Assembly (NCBI GenBank): GCA_031761405.1
Contig: JASEVX010000013.1
Coordinates: forward strand, 48,413,535-48,477,534
Source: Serripes groenlandicus
Lineage: Eukaryota; Mollusca; Bivalvia; Cardiida; Cardiidae
Reading direction: 5' to 3'
Length of the DNA: 64,000 bases
Numbering within the stretch: position 1 is the stretch's first letter; each line of letters opens with the position of its first letter. The position numbers and the translations under genes are program-made. The notes beneath the pieces are model-generated. The model ran no database searches and was not told the origin of the DNA. It worked only from the letters and a program-made list of their open reading frames with translations. Below, one piece after another: positions 35,801-42,890 of the stretch.

Positions 35801-38800
35801 AAAACACCCCACTGTGGTGCAATGCACCCAAACATCTCTATCGATATAGATGTTCTTAAAATCGTGTGTTTATACGTTGCCACTTTCCCTGAAACAGAGG
35901 ACAATTTGACACAGTTGCAGCAGAAGATCTTTGAAAACACTGTCTTTAAAGAATGAAAAGAGCAATGCATTTCGATGATCTTGTTTATTCGTATTTCCGA
36001 TTAATGCCATGTCGATAACATTCCACTACACTTATAACTGTATAATGTCCTTTGACATGGATCTTTTAAACATCACGTGCGTATGCGTTCACACTTTCCA
36101 TGATACAGAAGAAAAGCTGACGCTTTTTCAATAACATCTTTTAAAAACACTGCCGGATCGGGGGAAACGAGCATTGCATATACCGATGATTTTCTTTTTA
36201 CTAGTTCCGACACTTGCCGAGGCTATAACATCACGCTGTACAACAACTCACTGGAACATTTCCATCGACATGGATGTTCTAAACATCACGTGGGTATTCC
36301 TTCTTTATGTTTAATCCATTTCCTCTCGTTCCGACAACATTTAATATCTTTAAAGCATACAATTCCTGAAAACATTGTCAGACAAGAGGAATAATAAGTT
36401 ATACGAGTATATCATTTCAGTTATACACTGTACGACGTAGTCAGTTCACCTACCTATATGCATACTTGCTTTCTTGCATAAGTACTCAATACGCTATTTC
36501 CCCAAGGCAACTGGCTACCATCCCACATAAACATATTAGCCAATGTGTGGAAGACAACTAGCATAACGTTTGTCGTTTGTTTCTGGGAAAGAATGTTGAA
36601 CGCGCTTGAATTCGAACTCATGACTCCTTGGTCGACAGTCATCGTCCTTACCGACGGAACTATCTTGGTGCCTTCTGATGTCTGTTCGACAGTCATCGTC
36701 CTTACCGACGGAACTTTATGGGTGCCTACTGATGTCTGTTCGACAGTCATCGTCCTTACTGACGGATCTTTCGGGGCGCCTACTGATGCATGTTCGACAA
36801 TCATCGTCCTTACCAAATGATCTTTCGGGGCGCCTACTAATGTCTGTGTTCAAAAGTCATCGTCCTTACCGACGGATCTTTCGGGGCGCCTTCTGATGTC
36901 TGTTTGACCTCATCAATAAGTAGGCCTTGTTACGCGAAAACCGACCTTAGTATTAACCCATTTCTACACAAAGACGCTTTTTGACACATCCGCAGCAGAT
37001 TACTTTTAAACCCATAGTGAAAAAGAACAAGCTGTTCATTTTCTCCTTTTGCAACAATGTTTTCTACGCTATACATTAACTAGATATTTGCCATGTTTTG
37101 TCAAGACGATTTCAAAGTCGTCTGAAGTAGATTTGTCATATGTGGGAAAGGGTTAAGTACTTTACAATTGCACACTTGTGAATTCGTTTTTCTCCAAGGC
37201 AACTGGTAACTATCCCACATATACATTTTTTGCTCATGTGTGGAAGACACATATTTGAATTTCCATTTAAAAAGGTAACTGGGATCTCTTGACGCCATTT
37301 TCTTACATATTTGTATTTACACTTTAAAGGTTATCCAAGATCCTTCGCGACCATTTCTTTCACATATTTTTATTTCCACTTTGACAGTTATCCGGGATCC
37401 CTCGCAGCCAATATTTATCTTGGAGATGGTTCGTGTACCGGAACAATACAAGATGGCTACAGGCTTATTATCAACCAGGATCTTCTTGATTGTGGAACAA
37501 CCGTTTCGGTGACAATTTGTTTTGATCTTTGTAGACACAGTGATCGTTCTTAAGTACTTTACTGTTATGCCCCCAACAGGTAGAAGGGATATAGCTTTGA
37601 TTTAGTCAATCTGTCCGAAGTCATAGACAGACGGATTTCTATAAAATATTTTAAGACACAATGAGCGTATCTAAGTATCTTAGTGTTATACCCCACAGGT
37701 AGAGGGACATAGCCTTGATGCAGTCGACCTTCCGACGACATATCCAACCCATAGTCAGACACATTTGATTTAAATATAAAAGAAATTTCTTCAACTATCG
37801 GGAAATTATACCATGCATGATACGCTATGATTGTATCATAGTATCAAATGTCTCGGATTTGATTCCTATTATAAACATCTCTTCCTTTGAGATTTATACA
37901 CACAAACGACACAAGAACTGGTTAGGCATCCAGGAAACAGACATTTTGAGTGATTAATATTAGCTGAAAGCTTATTTCGCAATATATATAAAATGGAAAA
38001 GATTATATATAACTTAACAAAGAATGGTCACTCGCATTTTGTGATTTGGGCGCATGTTGTTTTATGCGAACAATGAAGACTCTTGTGCATCTATAGCGAT
38101 GTCCACTGTCTCATTAGAGCCTTCTCTGTCCGCATAAAACAAGAAGTGTACATTCTGACACAAAAGAAGAGTTGTTGTTACATGCGTTTCACTTACATTG
38201 CGCTTTTATGGTAGCAACACAACCCCTTTTTGTCAAGGCAATTCGATGCGGCATTACAAACTCATGTTGAACTGATCAAATAGTTTGGAGATATTCCATT
38301 TTTAGTGCCAGTTTTGGTTATATCACTGCATTCGTAGCTAATTTCTAATTTGTATTTGTAATGACTGCAAAAGCGAGAGATACAAGTAATGTTTATTTTC
38401 TAAGGCATATAACTGAACTAGTTGGACATTTTAACAAGCTATACGATCACTATGACATAAATATGCATTTTTTATTCAATCTGAAATGTGTGCCGTTTAT
38501 CCAACCATTATTATTAACACTTAACCACATACAAACGCTTTCTTTCTGACGCATCTGAAGCAGACTACTTTTCAAAACAGAATGGTAAAAGGAAAAATGC
38601 GCATAATAAACAGTTATCCCTTTTGCCACAATTTTATCAACACTTTTGAATAAGTATACTATATAGATAGTTTTTATATTTTTGCCTAGAAATGTTCACA
38701 TTGTATGTGGGAAATGGGGCTAAGTAAATCAATATATTGCAGTACACGGATAAGAATAAAATCTACACAAACGAACTCGTCTATGCATACCACGACCCCG

Positions 38801-41027
38801 TCAATCCAATCATAATACGGTATTATAATTGGACGATGGGTATCACGTGTTTACACCAAAGGGACCAATCAGCAAATACCCACGTGACGTTCAACCAAAC
38901 TCACAGCACAAATGCCACTTTCATGTCGTCTACAAAGTATCAACTTATGACCGAGTTTTATAGTGATCCTCACTTTGCAAATGTAAGTTATTTGATAAAA
39001 CAATGACACCATAGTTGGTGTAGGATTCGTGCATGTATCAACATGCCCATAAATAATTCATTTTAAAAAGACAATTTGGTGGGGTCTCCCTTGGTGCGAA
39101 GTAAATCTGTACACCGAAGGCTCATACTATTTCAAGTTTCAAAACTTTATTGACAATTATCAGCAAAGCATTTTGCTTTTGGTGATTCACATATTGTTTG
39201 AATATGGCATATGTTATACATTAAATAAACATACACTAATACAAACTTATTTCACAAACGTATTATTTACATAAGAAAATATATAACTAGGATATTTACA
39301 AATTATACAAAAACATTGTATGTTACTTGTACGGTAGTTTTATATAGCAGTCAATTCTTCATTTCATAAAATTACAAAAAATTAAGTATGAGGTGAAAGG
39401 GTTATATAAAACATCATTGATTAATACTCTAATTATTTGTTAATGGTAGTCTATTTCCGGAAGTCCTCTACACGTGACCGTCGGAACTGACGTGTACATG
39501 AAGGTCGTGGTCAACAACGCCGATGTGTCAGTTCAAATGAAGCTCGATTCGTGCTACACACAATTAGCGAAGGACGCCACATCGCCCAAATATTACTTGA
39601 TCCAAAACGGGTAATATCTACAATTACTTCATCATTTCACATCATGAACGATCGTTTAACCAATTGACTGCTATTCAATATTATCACATAATCATTTGAC
39701 TACTATTCAACATGATAATTTAACATCATGACCGGCCGTTTAATCATTTGACTGCTATTCAACTTGATGATTTCACATCATGACCGGCGTTTAATCATTT
39801 GACTGCTATTCAACTTGATGATTTCACATCATGAACGGTCGTTTAACCAATTAAATGATGGAACCGATATTGTGAAGCCTGTCCCCCCAGAATAGAGTCT
39901 GAATAGCCGGTGTACCCGCACATTCAGACCATACTCTTTACTGGTGATAGCTGCTCAACTCAATAAATTTATCTTGATATTCATAGAACTGACTTTGGAC
40001 AATGCAAAGCTGGGCAAGTACATTTAAAACATCCCGTCATTAAAAGGGTAAATGTTATGAATTTCACCAGAACTCGGTGCTATTAGATGTCCACAATAAT
40101 TTTTATGAGAATTTTATCAACGGCGTTCCCTTGGCAAGCAAAGATAAGCTTAAATATAATAAGGAATGTGCTACCTCAGTAGAACGCTCAACATTACTTC
40201 TACCATTATACGACTATGTTCAAAGTTGTCTGTCGCGTGAATATCATTTGATATGCCACCTATGTTCTTCAGAAAAGGTAAAAGTTGGCATTTCCGAACC
40301 GTGGTTGTTCAAGTCGTCTTGTACGCCTGTTCAGTCTAAATAGAATCTTCTAACACGTTTCTGTAAGTTATCTGTGAACAGTGTATATTTTGACTAGAGT
40401 GTGCGAATGCATCAACAAGTTAAGATTCTCCTGGACTGGTTCGTTGTATTTCTGAATGAAATAAAAAGACGTCTACCTGCTTGTTTTCAGACTTAGATCA
40501 AACAATCCTGATTACTTGACACGACGGGGTTTATTACGGATCTCGGCAGATGGTTTTAAGTTGTTTATTGTTAATGTAGAGTGTAGGTTATAAACGCTGG
40601 TTATAATGAGAGCATATTGAATACATGTATATATAGCATACATACGTAAATACACACGATAGACTATTACAATTGCTTCCGTGTCTAGACTAGTTCTGGT
40701 TTGTTTTCCCAGAGATCATGTCGCTCAGATATAACTGAAATGATTTTGAAAACCGTACATCATGTTTTACTCAAACATCGATGTTCGGGGATCCATATCA
40801 AGTTTAGCCATCTGTTTGTGTCTGTTCAAAGATGATTCCAATGTTAAAAATAACTACATTGCAGGTGTGCAACTGATATGAATACGCACATCATCTCTAC
40901 TGCTGTCCATGAAACCAGATTGGTTTTCAAAACGATACAGATGTCGAGCGGAAATGACGACATGCACATACATTGTGAGGCATTATTTTGTACAACGTCA
41001 TCACAGGCATGTTCCAAAACCTGTTAA
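17578..41027 (+). CDS. VWA-SRCR-ZP multidomain secreted protein, ten exons, 5' partial
   Basis: Ten exons join in phase to 559 codons plus stop: 17578-17812, 19842-20025, 21477-21618, 32840-33050, 35352-35491, 36205-36289, 37388-37508, 38743-38982, 39450-39610, 40865-41027. Every intron is GT-AG. Numbering from the first full codon (E1): a VWA domain (about 4-186) with MIDAS residues DSSGS (13-17), GGGTNT and TDGRSN; a six-cysteine SRCR domain (about 190-303) with a Gly-rich insertion near its start; and a ZP domain (about 314-559) with ZP-N (RCTTTHW, YLGDGSC, LLDCGTT, GITCLHQ) and ZP-C (LDSCYTQ, IQNGCATD, IHCEALFC). ZP modules polymerise and VWA/SRCR modules bind ligands, so an extracellular matrix, egg-coat or mucosal role is plausible. 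The protein ends at CSKTC with no membrane anchor. The signal-peptide exon is missing. A transposase-exonuclease gene lies in intron 3. Confidence 0.85.
17935..18062. repeat. Dispersed repeat, copy A
   Basis: Closely matches 18868-18982 (GAACAGTGCAGAGTCAGATC, GCTGATCTGGATCTACCTGG, GCAAATGCCAAACAGTTG) and weakly 905-985. Confidence 0.8.
18868..18982. repeat. Dispersed repeat, copy B
   Basis: Second copy of the 17935-18062 sequence in the same orientation. Confidence 0.8.
18985..19735. repeat. About 115-bp tandem repeat, 7 copies
   Basis: Repeating words GTGTGTGAGAATCTATTACA, CAAACAGGCTGGTAAAT and TACACGTGTACACTACAAAG recur about every 115 bases, with drift between copies. Confidence 0.9.
19842..20025 (+). 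CDS. Exon 2 seen: VWA, middle
   Basis: Acceptor TTTATAG, donor AAG/GTGAAT. Encodes YQGGGTNTAEGLDYV through IVMVLTDGRSNS to FKNQDFK, giving the MIDAS threonine and aspartate loops. Confidence 0.88.
20100..21476 (+). repeat. About 68-bp array of splice-acceptor copies, about 19 units
   Basis: Each unit runs from a T-rich tract (TTTATATTTTCTTTACGTAT) through TTTTAG/GTTATATCTGTTGGTGT to GTGGATGTG, that is, the end of intron 2 plus the first 36 or so bases of exon 3 (VISVGVGSGVDV), then GGGATG and the next unit. Starts lie near 20128, 20194, 20260, 20364, 20446, 20515, 20583, 20653, 20720, 20790 and onward to 21405. Most keep AG/GT and several stay open, but only the last one (21477) continues into the full exon. 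Confidence 0.92.
21477..21618 (+). CDS. Exon 3 seen: VWA, C-terminal part
   Basis: Acceptor ATTTTAG, donor A/GTAAAG. Encodes VISVGVGSGVDVTELQQIAS through TLRSTACN. It is the only complete copy of the exon whose start is multiplied in the array just upstream. Confidence 0.88.
21619..22127 (+). other. Start of intron 3, with a SINE scrap
   Basis: At 21745-21845 there is a minus-strand scrap of the SINE body related to the 62-bp satellite (AATACTACTGGTCCATTTA). The AT-rich stretch up to the ATG at 22128 should hold the promoter of the nested gene; no TATA box or other element is certain. Confidence 0.5.
22128..22584 (+). CDS. Nested gene exon 1
   Basis: The ATG at 22128 is chosen because the frame upstream has only a TTG (22110) within reach. 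The exon ends G/GTAAAT after KAAL. It contains the four cysteines that may bind zinc (CRHC, CSC). Confidence 0.85.
22128..28626 (+). CDS. Mutator-like transposase fused to DEDDh exonuclease, four exons
   Basis: Exons 22128-22584, 23916-24019, 25014-25099 and 26454-28626 join in frame to 939 codons plus stop, all GT-AG. Residues 1-215: basic start (MTRKKGK), then CRHCENAL and VQCSCGTMN cysteine pairs and the MIHAGVGH and VGEHV segments typical of the Mutator-like transposase domain. Residues about 288-570: the core, with a probable DDE triad at D288 (KYDMGWQKRG), one of D381-D383 (MDDDCTT) and E526 (VESFNN). After a basic, helix-rich linker, residues 668-830 form a DEDDh exonuclease: D671/E673 (FCDIETS), N757..D762 (HNFKRFD), H820..D825 (HNALGD). 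All catalytic residues look present. A C-terminal tail (GLQQLC, NGKPRVT) resembles the exonuclease-like region of vertebrate PML and relatives, as I recall. It is either a mobile element's own gene or a host-adopted one; I found no terminal repeats. Confidence 0.88.
22585..23915 (+). other. Nested gene intron 1
   Basis: AT-rich intron with a TTAACCC-type MITE at 23413-23617 and a polypyrimidine tract before TTTTTTTTTAG. Nothing else is recognised. Confidence 0.75.
23413..23617. mobile_element. Palindromic MITE copy
   Basis: Runs from AACACTTTCCCTCATATAGA to GGAAAGGGTTAA with central complementary arms around AAATTGCACAAAACATGCAA. Confidence 0.8.
23916..24019 (+). CDS. Nested gene exon 2
   Basis: Starts GA, completing a Gly codon with exon 1, then MIHAGVGHLHVTNFMAAIGV to LQSE; donor GAG/GTAGTT. 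Confidence 0.85.
24020..25013 (+). other. Nested gene intron 2
   Basis: Contains a truncated MITE at 24071-24215, then AT-rich sequence with two loosely similar stretches (24290-24380 and 24640-24740, words TGGTAGAAATGT and CAGTCAGG) that hint at an old duplication. Confidence 0.6.
25014..25099 (+). CDS. Nested gene exon 3
   Basis: Acceptor TTTTTTCACAG. Encodes VGEHVRFIAKQSCRSALREE and a basic tail; donor AAG/GTACAA. Short, but both junctions are in phase and the sequence fits the family. Confidence 0.82.
25131..25584. mobile_element. MITE interrupted by another MITE
   Basis: The outer copy runs 25131-25284 and resumes at 25507-25584, ending GGAAAAGGGTTAA. At the join it reads TTCAA/TTAA ... 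TTAA/AGAGATTTTC, so the inner copy inserted at an internal TTAA and duplicated it. Confidence 0.85.
25281..25510. mobile_element. Complete 230-bp palindromic MITE with TTAA ends
   Basis: The ends are perfect inverted repeats of 18 bases, TTAACCCTTTCCCTCATA and its complement. The centre is a palindrome around TTGCACATTTTGTGCAA. It codes for nothing. TTAA duplication with termini starting CCC is the pattern of piggyBac-type elements, so it may be a piggyBac-like MITE. Confidence 0.85.
25615..25825. mobile_element. Diverged palindromic MITE copy
   Basis: Contains CTTTCTGACGCCCCTGTAGC, the central TTGTGTGCAATTTCTCCTTT and a GCATGAGGGAAAGG right end. Confidence 0.7.
25843..26110 (-). mobile_element. 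tRNA-derived SINE, minus strand
   Basis: Read on the minus strand it has a B-box-like GGTTGCAAGTTCGAATCCCA, a body with CTTGGAAAG and CCAGGAAAGCATGGGTAGGT, and a tail near 25843. It matches the body of the plus-strand SINEs at 29375 and 30285. It resembles the V-SINE type known as RUDI in molluscs (from memory). Confidence 0.7.
26212..26400 (+). mobile_element. tRNA-derived SINE of another type
   Basis: The head CGCTGTGGTCGAGTGGTTAG with GGTTTCGATCCCCAG looks like a Ser/Leu-type tRNA with A and B boxes, but the arms do not fold as a working tRNA. The body runs to about 26400, close to the acceptor of exon 4 (26453). Confidence 0.65.
26454..28626 (+). CDS. Nested gene exon 4 (transposase core and exonuclease)
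   Basis: Acceptor TTTTCATAG/CTCTGAC; the first base completes a Ser codon (AG/C). The 2.17 kb open exon carries the whole transposase core and exonuclease, ending at TGA 28624-28626. Confidence 0.9.
28690..28990. mobile_element. MITE fragments with long hairpin
   Basis: The arms GACTAAAAGTGGAAAAC and GTTTTCCACTTTTAGTCAT at 28882-28976 pair around GCTCGTTTTGAGC, forming the central part of the TTAACCC MITE. Confidence 0.7.
29040..29370. repeat. About 380-bp repeat, first copy
   Basis: Shares AAGCTATAAGTG, ATGCCATGCTTCAAGG and AAAAAGTCAATTTACAC with the copies at 30590-31620. SINEs and MITEs (29375-30585) separate this copy from the rest. Confidence 0.7.
29375..29645 (+). mobile_element. tRNA-derived SINE, plus strand
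   Basis: The head CCGGGTAGCTCAGTTGGTAG (A box) and GGTTTCGATACC (B box) are followed by a body with GAAAGCCAGGAAAACATGGG, GCCGTGATATGACC and a CAAACAAACAAAT tail. The B box and acceptor arms are those of a SINE, not a working tRNA gene. Confidence 0.8.
29729..30184. mobile_element. Second MITE-in-MITE composite
   Basis: The outer copy (29729-29883 and 30104-30184, ending AAAAAGGTTAA) is split at an internal AAATTAA by an inner copy (29880-30107) that ends GAAAGGTTAA/AGAGATTTTCC. This is the same internal position as at 25.3 kb. Confidence 0.8.
30285..30585 (+). mobile_element. tRNA-derived SINE, plus strand
   Basis: Decayed A box (ATAGCACAGTCGGCAG), B box GTGAGTTCGAATCCTGAC, body CCAATGGACTTAGTCCATGT, and 3' end AACGGCGTTAAACCCAAAC with a CAAT-rich tail. 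A RUDI-like V-SINE (recalled). Confidence 0.8.
30590..32010. repeat. About 380-bp tandem repeat, 3-4 copies
   Basis: GCATTGCAATTCTGAGAAATG recurs about 383 bases apart (31051, 31434), with CATGCTTCAAGGAAAAAGTC and TCTATTATTTAGAATGG in each unit. It is AT-rich with T runs. The last unit decays by about 32010. Confidence 0.85.
32011..32839 (+). other. End of intron 3 of the VWA-SRCR-ZP gene
   Basis: AT-rich, with a degraded TTAACC MITE at about 32607-32775 (ACTGCAGCAGACGATTATG, GAGTCAGAAAGCGTCTCATG). The intron ends TTTGTCGTCAG. Confidence 0.6.
32840..33050 (+). CDS. Exon 4 seen: SRCR, first half
   Basis: Starts CA, completing a Thr codon with exon 3. Encodes TVELQTAGSGSTSPGG, then GVWAEICGDGVDINDATVIC and RTLGYGS; donor AAG/GTGGGT. 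The first two SRCR cysteines are here. Confidence 0.87.
33583..33795. repeat. 63-bp tandem repeat, 3 copies
   Basis: Units contain CCTCATTAAATACGGATTTG, TCTGTGATGCCCGGATG and TTTTTGTAGCATTTGT. Two looser copies follow at 34735-34860. Each has a pyrimidine tract ending TAG, like a splice acceptor, but no exon follows. Confidence 0.85.
34870..35060 (+). mobile_element. Degraded tRNA-derived SINE
   Basis: GGTCGTGAGTTTGATCCTGG is B-box-like, followed by a SINE body (GTCAAAAGTCATTGTG, CCACCAATGGTCTAAAT). Confidence 0.6.
35352..35491 (+). CDS. Exon 5 seen: SRCR, second half
   Basis: Acceptor GTACAG at 35351, chosen over TCAG at 35346 because only it keeps phase with exon 4. Encodes NFVDAGSLNVITDVIECTG, ILCPLR and GGHSCQQRVVVNC; donor G/GTGAGT. 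Completes six SRCR cysteines. Confidence 0.85.
35540..36204. repeat. About 207-bp tandem copies of the next exon, three dead copies
   Basis: Copies near 35574, 35785 and 35990 parallel the exon at 36205. Translations are TITKAMTF..STSIDIDVLNIA, TIAESKTPHCG..SIDIDVLKI and INAMSITF..SFDMDLLNIT. None has an AG where the working copy has ACTAG. They remain partly open, which produces the short plus-strand open frames here. Confidence 0.75.
36205..36289 (+). CDS. Exon 6 seen: start of ZP-N
   Basis: Acceptor TTTTTACTAG, donor AC/GTGGGT. Encodes PTLAEAITSRCTTTHWNISI through VLNI, the first ZP-N strand and cysteine. Phases match both neighbours (G/TT and AC/T). Confidence 0.78.
36440..36640 (-). mobile_element. 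tRNA-derived SINE, minus strand
   Basis: Read on the minus strand: GGAGTCATGAGTTCGAATTC (B box) and a body with ATGTTTATGTGGGATGG and TTGCCTTGGGG. The tRNA-head side runs into the 54-bp array. Confidence 0.65.
36634..36910. repeat. 54-bp tandem repeat, 5 copies
   Basis: GACAGTCATCGTCCTTACCG recurs every 54 bases (36634, 36688 and so on). As the period is a multiple of three, open frames appear on both strands; I take them as artefacts. Confidence 0.9.
36953..37158. mobile_element. Diverged TTAACC MITE
   Basis: From TTAACCCATTTCTACAC to GTGGGAAAGGGTTAA, with CACATCCGCAGCAGATTAC and GTTTTCTACGC inside. Confidence 0.75.
37270..37387 (+). repeat. Two extra copies of the exon 7 acceptor region
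   Basis: TTATCC(A/G).GATCC.TCGC occurs at 37331 and, decayed, at 37276, each about 57 bases apart and followed by ACATATTT and a pyrimidine-rich tract. The third copy at 37388 is the working exon start. Confidence 0.75.
37388..37508 (+). CDS. Exon 7 seen: ZP-N
   Basis: Acceptor CCACTTTGACAG (chosen over CTCGCAG at 37407 because it keeps phase with exon 6). Encodes YPGSLAANIYLGDGSCTG, then LIINQDLLDCGTTVS; donor TCG/GTGACA. Confidence 0.82.
37509..38742 (+). other. Intron 7
   Basis: A short duplication (TATACCCCACAGGTAGAGG words near 37570 and 37690) and a MITE copy at 38513-38724 (TTAACCACATACAAACGC to GTGGGAAATGG). The rest is plain AT-rich sequence. Confidence 0.5.
38743..38982 (+). CDS. 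Exon 8 seen: ZP-N end and linker
   Basis: Acceptor TATTGCAG, donor AAT/GTAAGT. Encodes YTDKNKIYTNELVYAYHDPV, NWTMGITCLHQRDQ and YQLMTEFYSDPHFAN. Confidence 0.88.
38983..39449 (+). other. Intron 8, possible LINE tail
   Basis: On the minus strand AATAAAGTTTTGAAACTTGA near 39133-39155 resembles the 3' tip of a non-LTR element. Otherwise AT-rich. Confidence 0.35.
39450..39610 (+). CDS. Exon 9 seen: ZP-C
   Basis: Acceptor AATGGTAG, donor GG/GTAATA. Encodes SISGSPLHVTVGTDVYMKVV, MKLDSCYTQL and YYLIQNG. Confidence 0.88.
39611..40864 (+). other. Intron 9
   Basis: Starts with about four units of a roughly 55-bp repeat (39620-39850; ATCATTTGACTGCTATTCAA, TTTCACATCATGA). The rest shows no recognisable feature; the open frame at 40077-40343 lies here and matches nothing I know. 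Confidence 0.55.
40865..41027 (+). CDS. Exon 10 seen: end of ZP-C and stop
   Basis: Acceptor ACATTGCAG; the first base completes Gly. Encodes CATDMNTHIISTAVHETRLV, FKTIQMSSG, HIHCEALFC and SQACSKTC, then TAA. No hydrophobic anchor or basic cleavage site follows. Confidence 0.85.
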
Positions 41028-41404
41028 TTATAATACTTTGTTAACTTCAGTTTGAATTTAACCAGATTGTTTGAATAAAAGAGATCATTTTAAACATTGA
41101 ATTGCTAAAACTAGCATTGTATTTATTAAGTTGACAGACCATTGTAAGGCATGTCCCAGACCATGTCCAGTCATAGACATTGCGTGCATTCGAACTTTCA
41201 TTTATAGAGATTTTCTATATAGGTCATTGAATGTTTTCAAAGTCGTGTGTGCAAGCGTTAACCCACACGAACTTTACGTGAAATAGGTGTGACAAAAAAA
41301 TAAACCAACATTTCACTTTACGGACTAATTATTGTAAAGGCTAATATGTGTCTACTTTGATCGCAAGCGATGTTGCGAAAAATATGTTTACGTCACAAGA
41401 TAAA
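41028..41404. other. 3' flank of the VWA-SRCR-ZP gene
   Basis: AATAAA occurs near 41074 (TTGAATAAAAGAG) and could be a polyadenylation signal, about 50 bases after the stop. A MITE scrap may lie at about 41160-41270. Confidence 0.4.
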
Positions 41405-42890
41405 CAAGCAAATTCATGAAATTTATATCCCCCGCTTGCAGGAAATATTGTAGGAAAATGTTGAGGTTAGGTTTAAACATGTCAGTAGACTTTTTATTGA
41501 ACATGTATTACAGGGTAAATTAAACGAACTTGGCCTAGGTTGTTACCAAGTTTGTGGCAGTTATTGCACGGAATCAGCAAGAAACAACTTTTTTTTGTTA
41601 ATTACGGGGCCATAACTCCACCGAAAGTGACGATCGAACTAGGCCTAGCCCTTAAGGCATTTAACCTTGTTACCAAGTTTGAAAAAACCCGGTTCACATT
41701 TGTGGCAATTATTGCACGGAAACAGCAAGAAACGACATTTTTTTGTTAAATAAGGGGCCATAACTCCACCGAATAAAGTCCGCCGAAAGTGAAGATCGAA
41801 CTTGGCCTAGCCCTTAAGGCACTTAACCTTGTTACCAAGTTTGAACAAAAAAACGGTTCACATTTGTGGCAGTTATTGCACGGAAACAGCAAGAAACAAC
41901 ATTTTTTGTTGAATAAGGGGCCATAACTCCACCGAATAAAGTCCCCCGAAAGTGCCGATCAAACTTGGCTTAGCCCTTAAGGCATTTAACCTTGTTACCA
42001 AGTTTGAAAACAAGAGTACCGCAAACGGTACATAATACGCCCGTCAGGAACTTCTTTGTAAGTTTCCTCTTTGTTTTGATATATCGTTTGTTTGTAAAAA
42101 GTTAATAAAGTCGTTCAGGAATAAGTTGTTAAAGAATAATGGGAAACTATGAAACTCATGCAGAAATTGACAAATATTCTAAGTCCAAAAAGGGGCATAA
42201 CTCATTCAAAAATTGAAGAAATCCCAGGAAATATGAACTTGATATGTGACACATCACTACAAAGCCTTATACAAAATTATAGCTCAATAGCTCAAAAATA
42301 TGTAAGAAAAAAGTGCGGAAAACCCGAACGGACGGATGGACGGATGGAGGGACGGAGGGAGGGACATGACCATACCATAATACGTACCGTTTTTAAGAAA
42401 CGGTCGTATAAAAACCAGTTCACATTTGTGGCAGTTATTGCACGGAAACAGCAAGAAACGACTTTTTTTGTTAAATGAGGGGCCATAACTCCACCAAATA
42501 AAGACCGCCGAAAGTGACGATCAAACTTGGCCTAGCCCTTAAGGCAAAAACCTTGTTAATAAGTTTGAAAGAAAACGGTTCACATTTGTGGCAGTTATTG
42601 CACGGAAACAGCATGAAACGACATTTTTTGTTAAATAAGGGGCCATAACTCCACTAAATAAAGTCCGCCGAAAGTGACGATCGAACTTGGCCTAGCCCTT
42701 AAGGCATTTAACCTTGTTACCAAGTTTGAAAAAAAAACGGTTCACATTTGTGGCAGTTATTGCACGGAAACGAAGTGTGACAGACAGACAGACAAACAGA
42801 CGGACGGACGGACGGACAGACGGACAAACCGAAATTAATAACCCTCCTTTTTTTCTTCGAAAAAGCGGGGGTTAAAAATAACAAGTTGAG
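41405..42890 (+). mobile_element. Large tandem-core element with hairpin end (pearl/Helitron-like)
   Basis: Starts CAAGCAAATTCATG and TCCCCCGCTT, carries six cores of about 160 bases (CACATTTGTGGCAGTTATTG near 41551, 41693, 41856, 42419, 42579, 42740; GGGGCCATAACTCCACC; GGCCTAGCCCTTAAGGCA), then a GACA/GACGG microsatellite (42775-42830), and ends in a hairpin around CTTCGAAAAAGCGGGGG. Same plan as 5124-5372. It is interrupted at 42010-42415 by another element. Confidence 0.75.
42010..42415 (+). mobile_element. Second element nested in the tandem-core element
   Basis: Runs from ACAAGAGTACCGCAAACGGT (5' hairpin) to ACCGTTTTTAAGAAACGGTC (3' hairpin), with a GGACGGATGGACGGAGGGAG microsatellite near the right end. 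The core repeat resumes on both sides, so this is an insertion. It codes for nothing. Confidence 0.75.

Larger units (their letters stand above)
36290..37387 (+). other. Intron 6 with SINE pieces and two arrays
   Basis: Contains a minus-strand SINE (36440-36640), a 54-bp array (36634-36910), a degraded MITE (36953-37158), a SINE scrap (37180-37262), and two acceptor-like copies (37270-37387) ahead of exon 7. Confidence 0.7.

Noticed and set aside
35729..35956. Separate small gene on the plus strand
   Set aside because: It spans a dead copy of the ZP exon; no acceptor AG is present and the frame closes in intron sequence.
37408..37508. ZP exon starting at CTCGCAG/CC
   Set aside because: It fits a direct join from SRCR but drops the first ZP-N cysteine strand; the acceptor at 37387 joins exon 6 in phase and completes the ZP-N domain.
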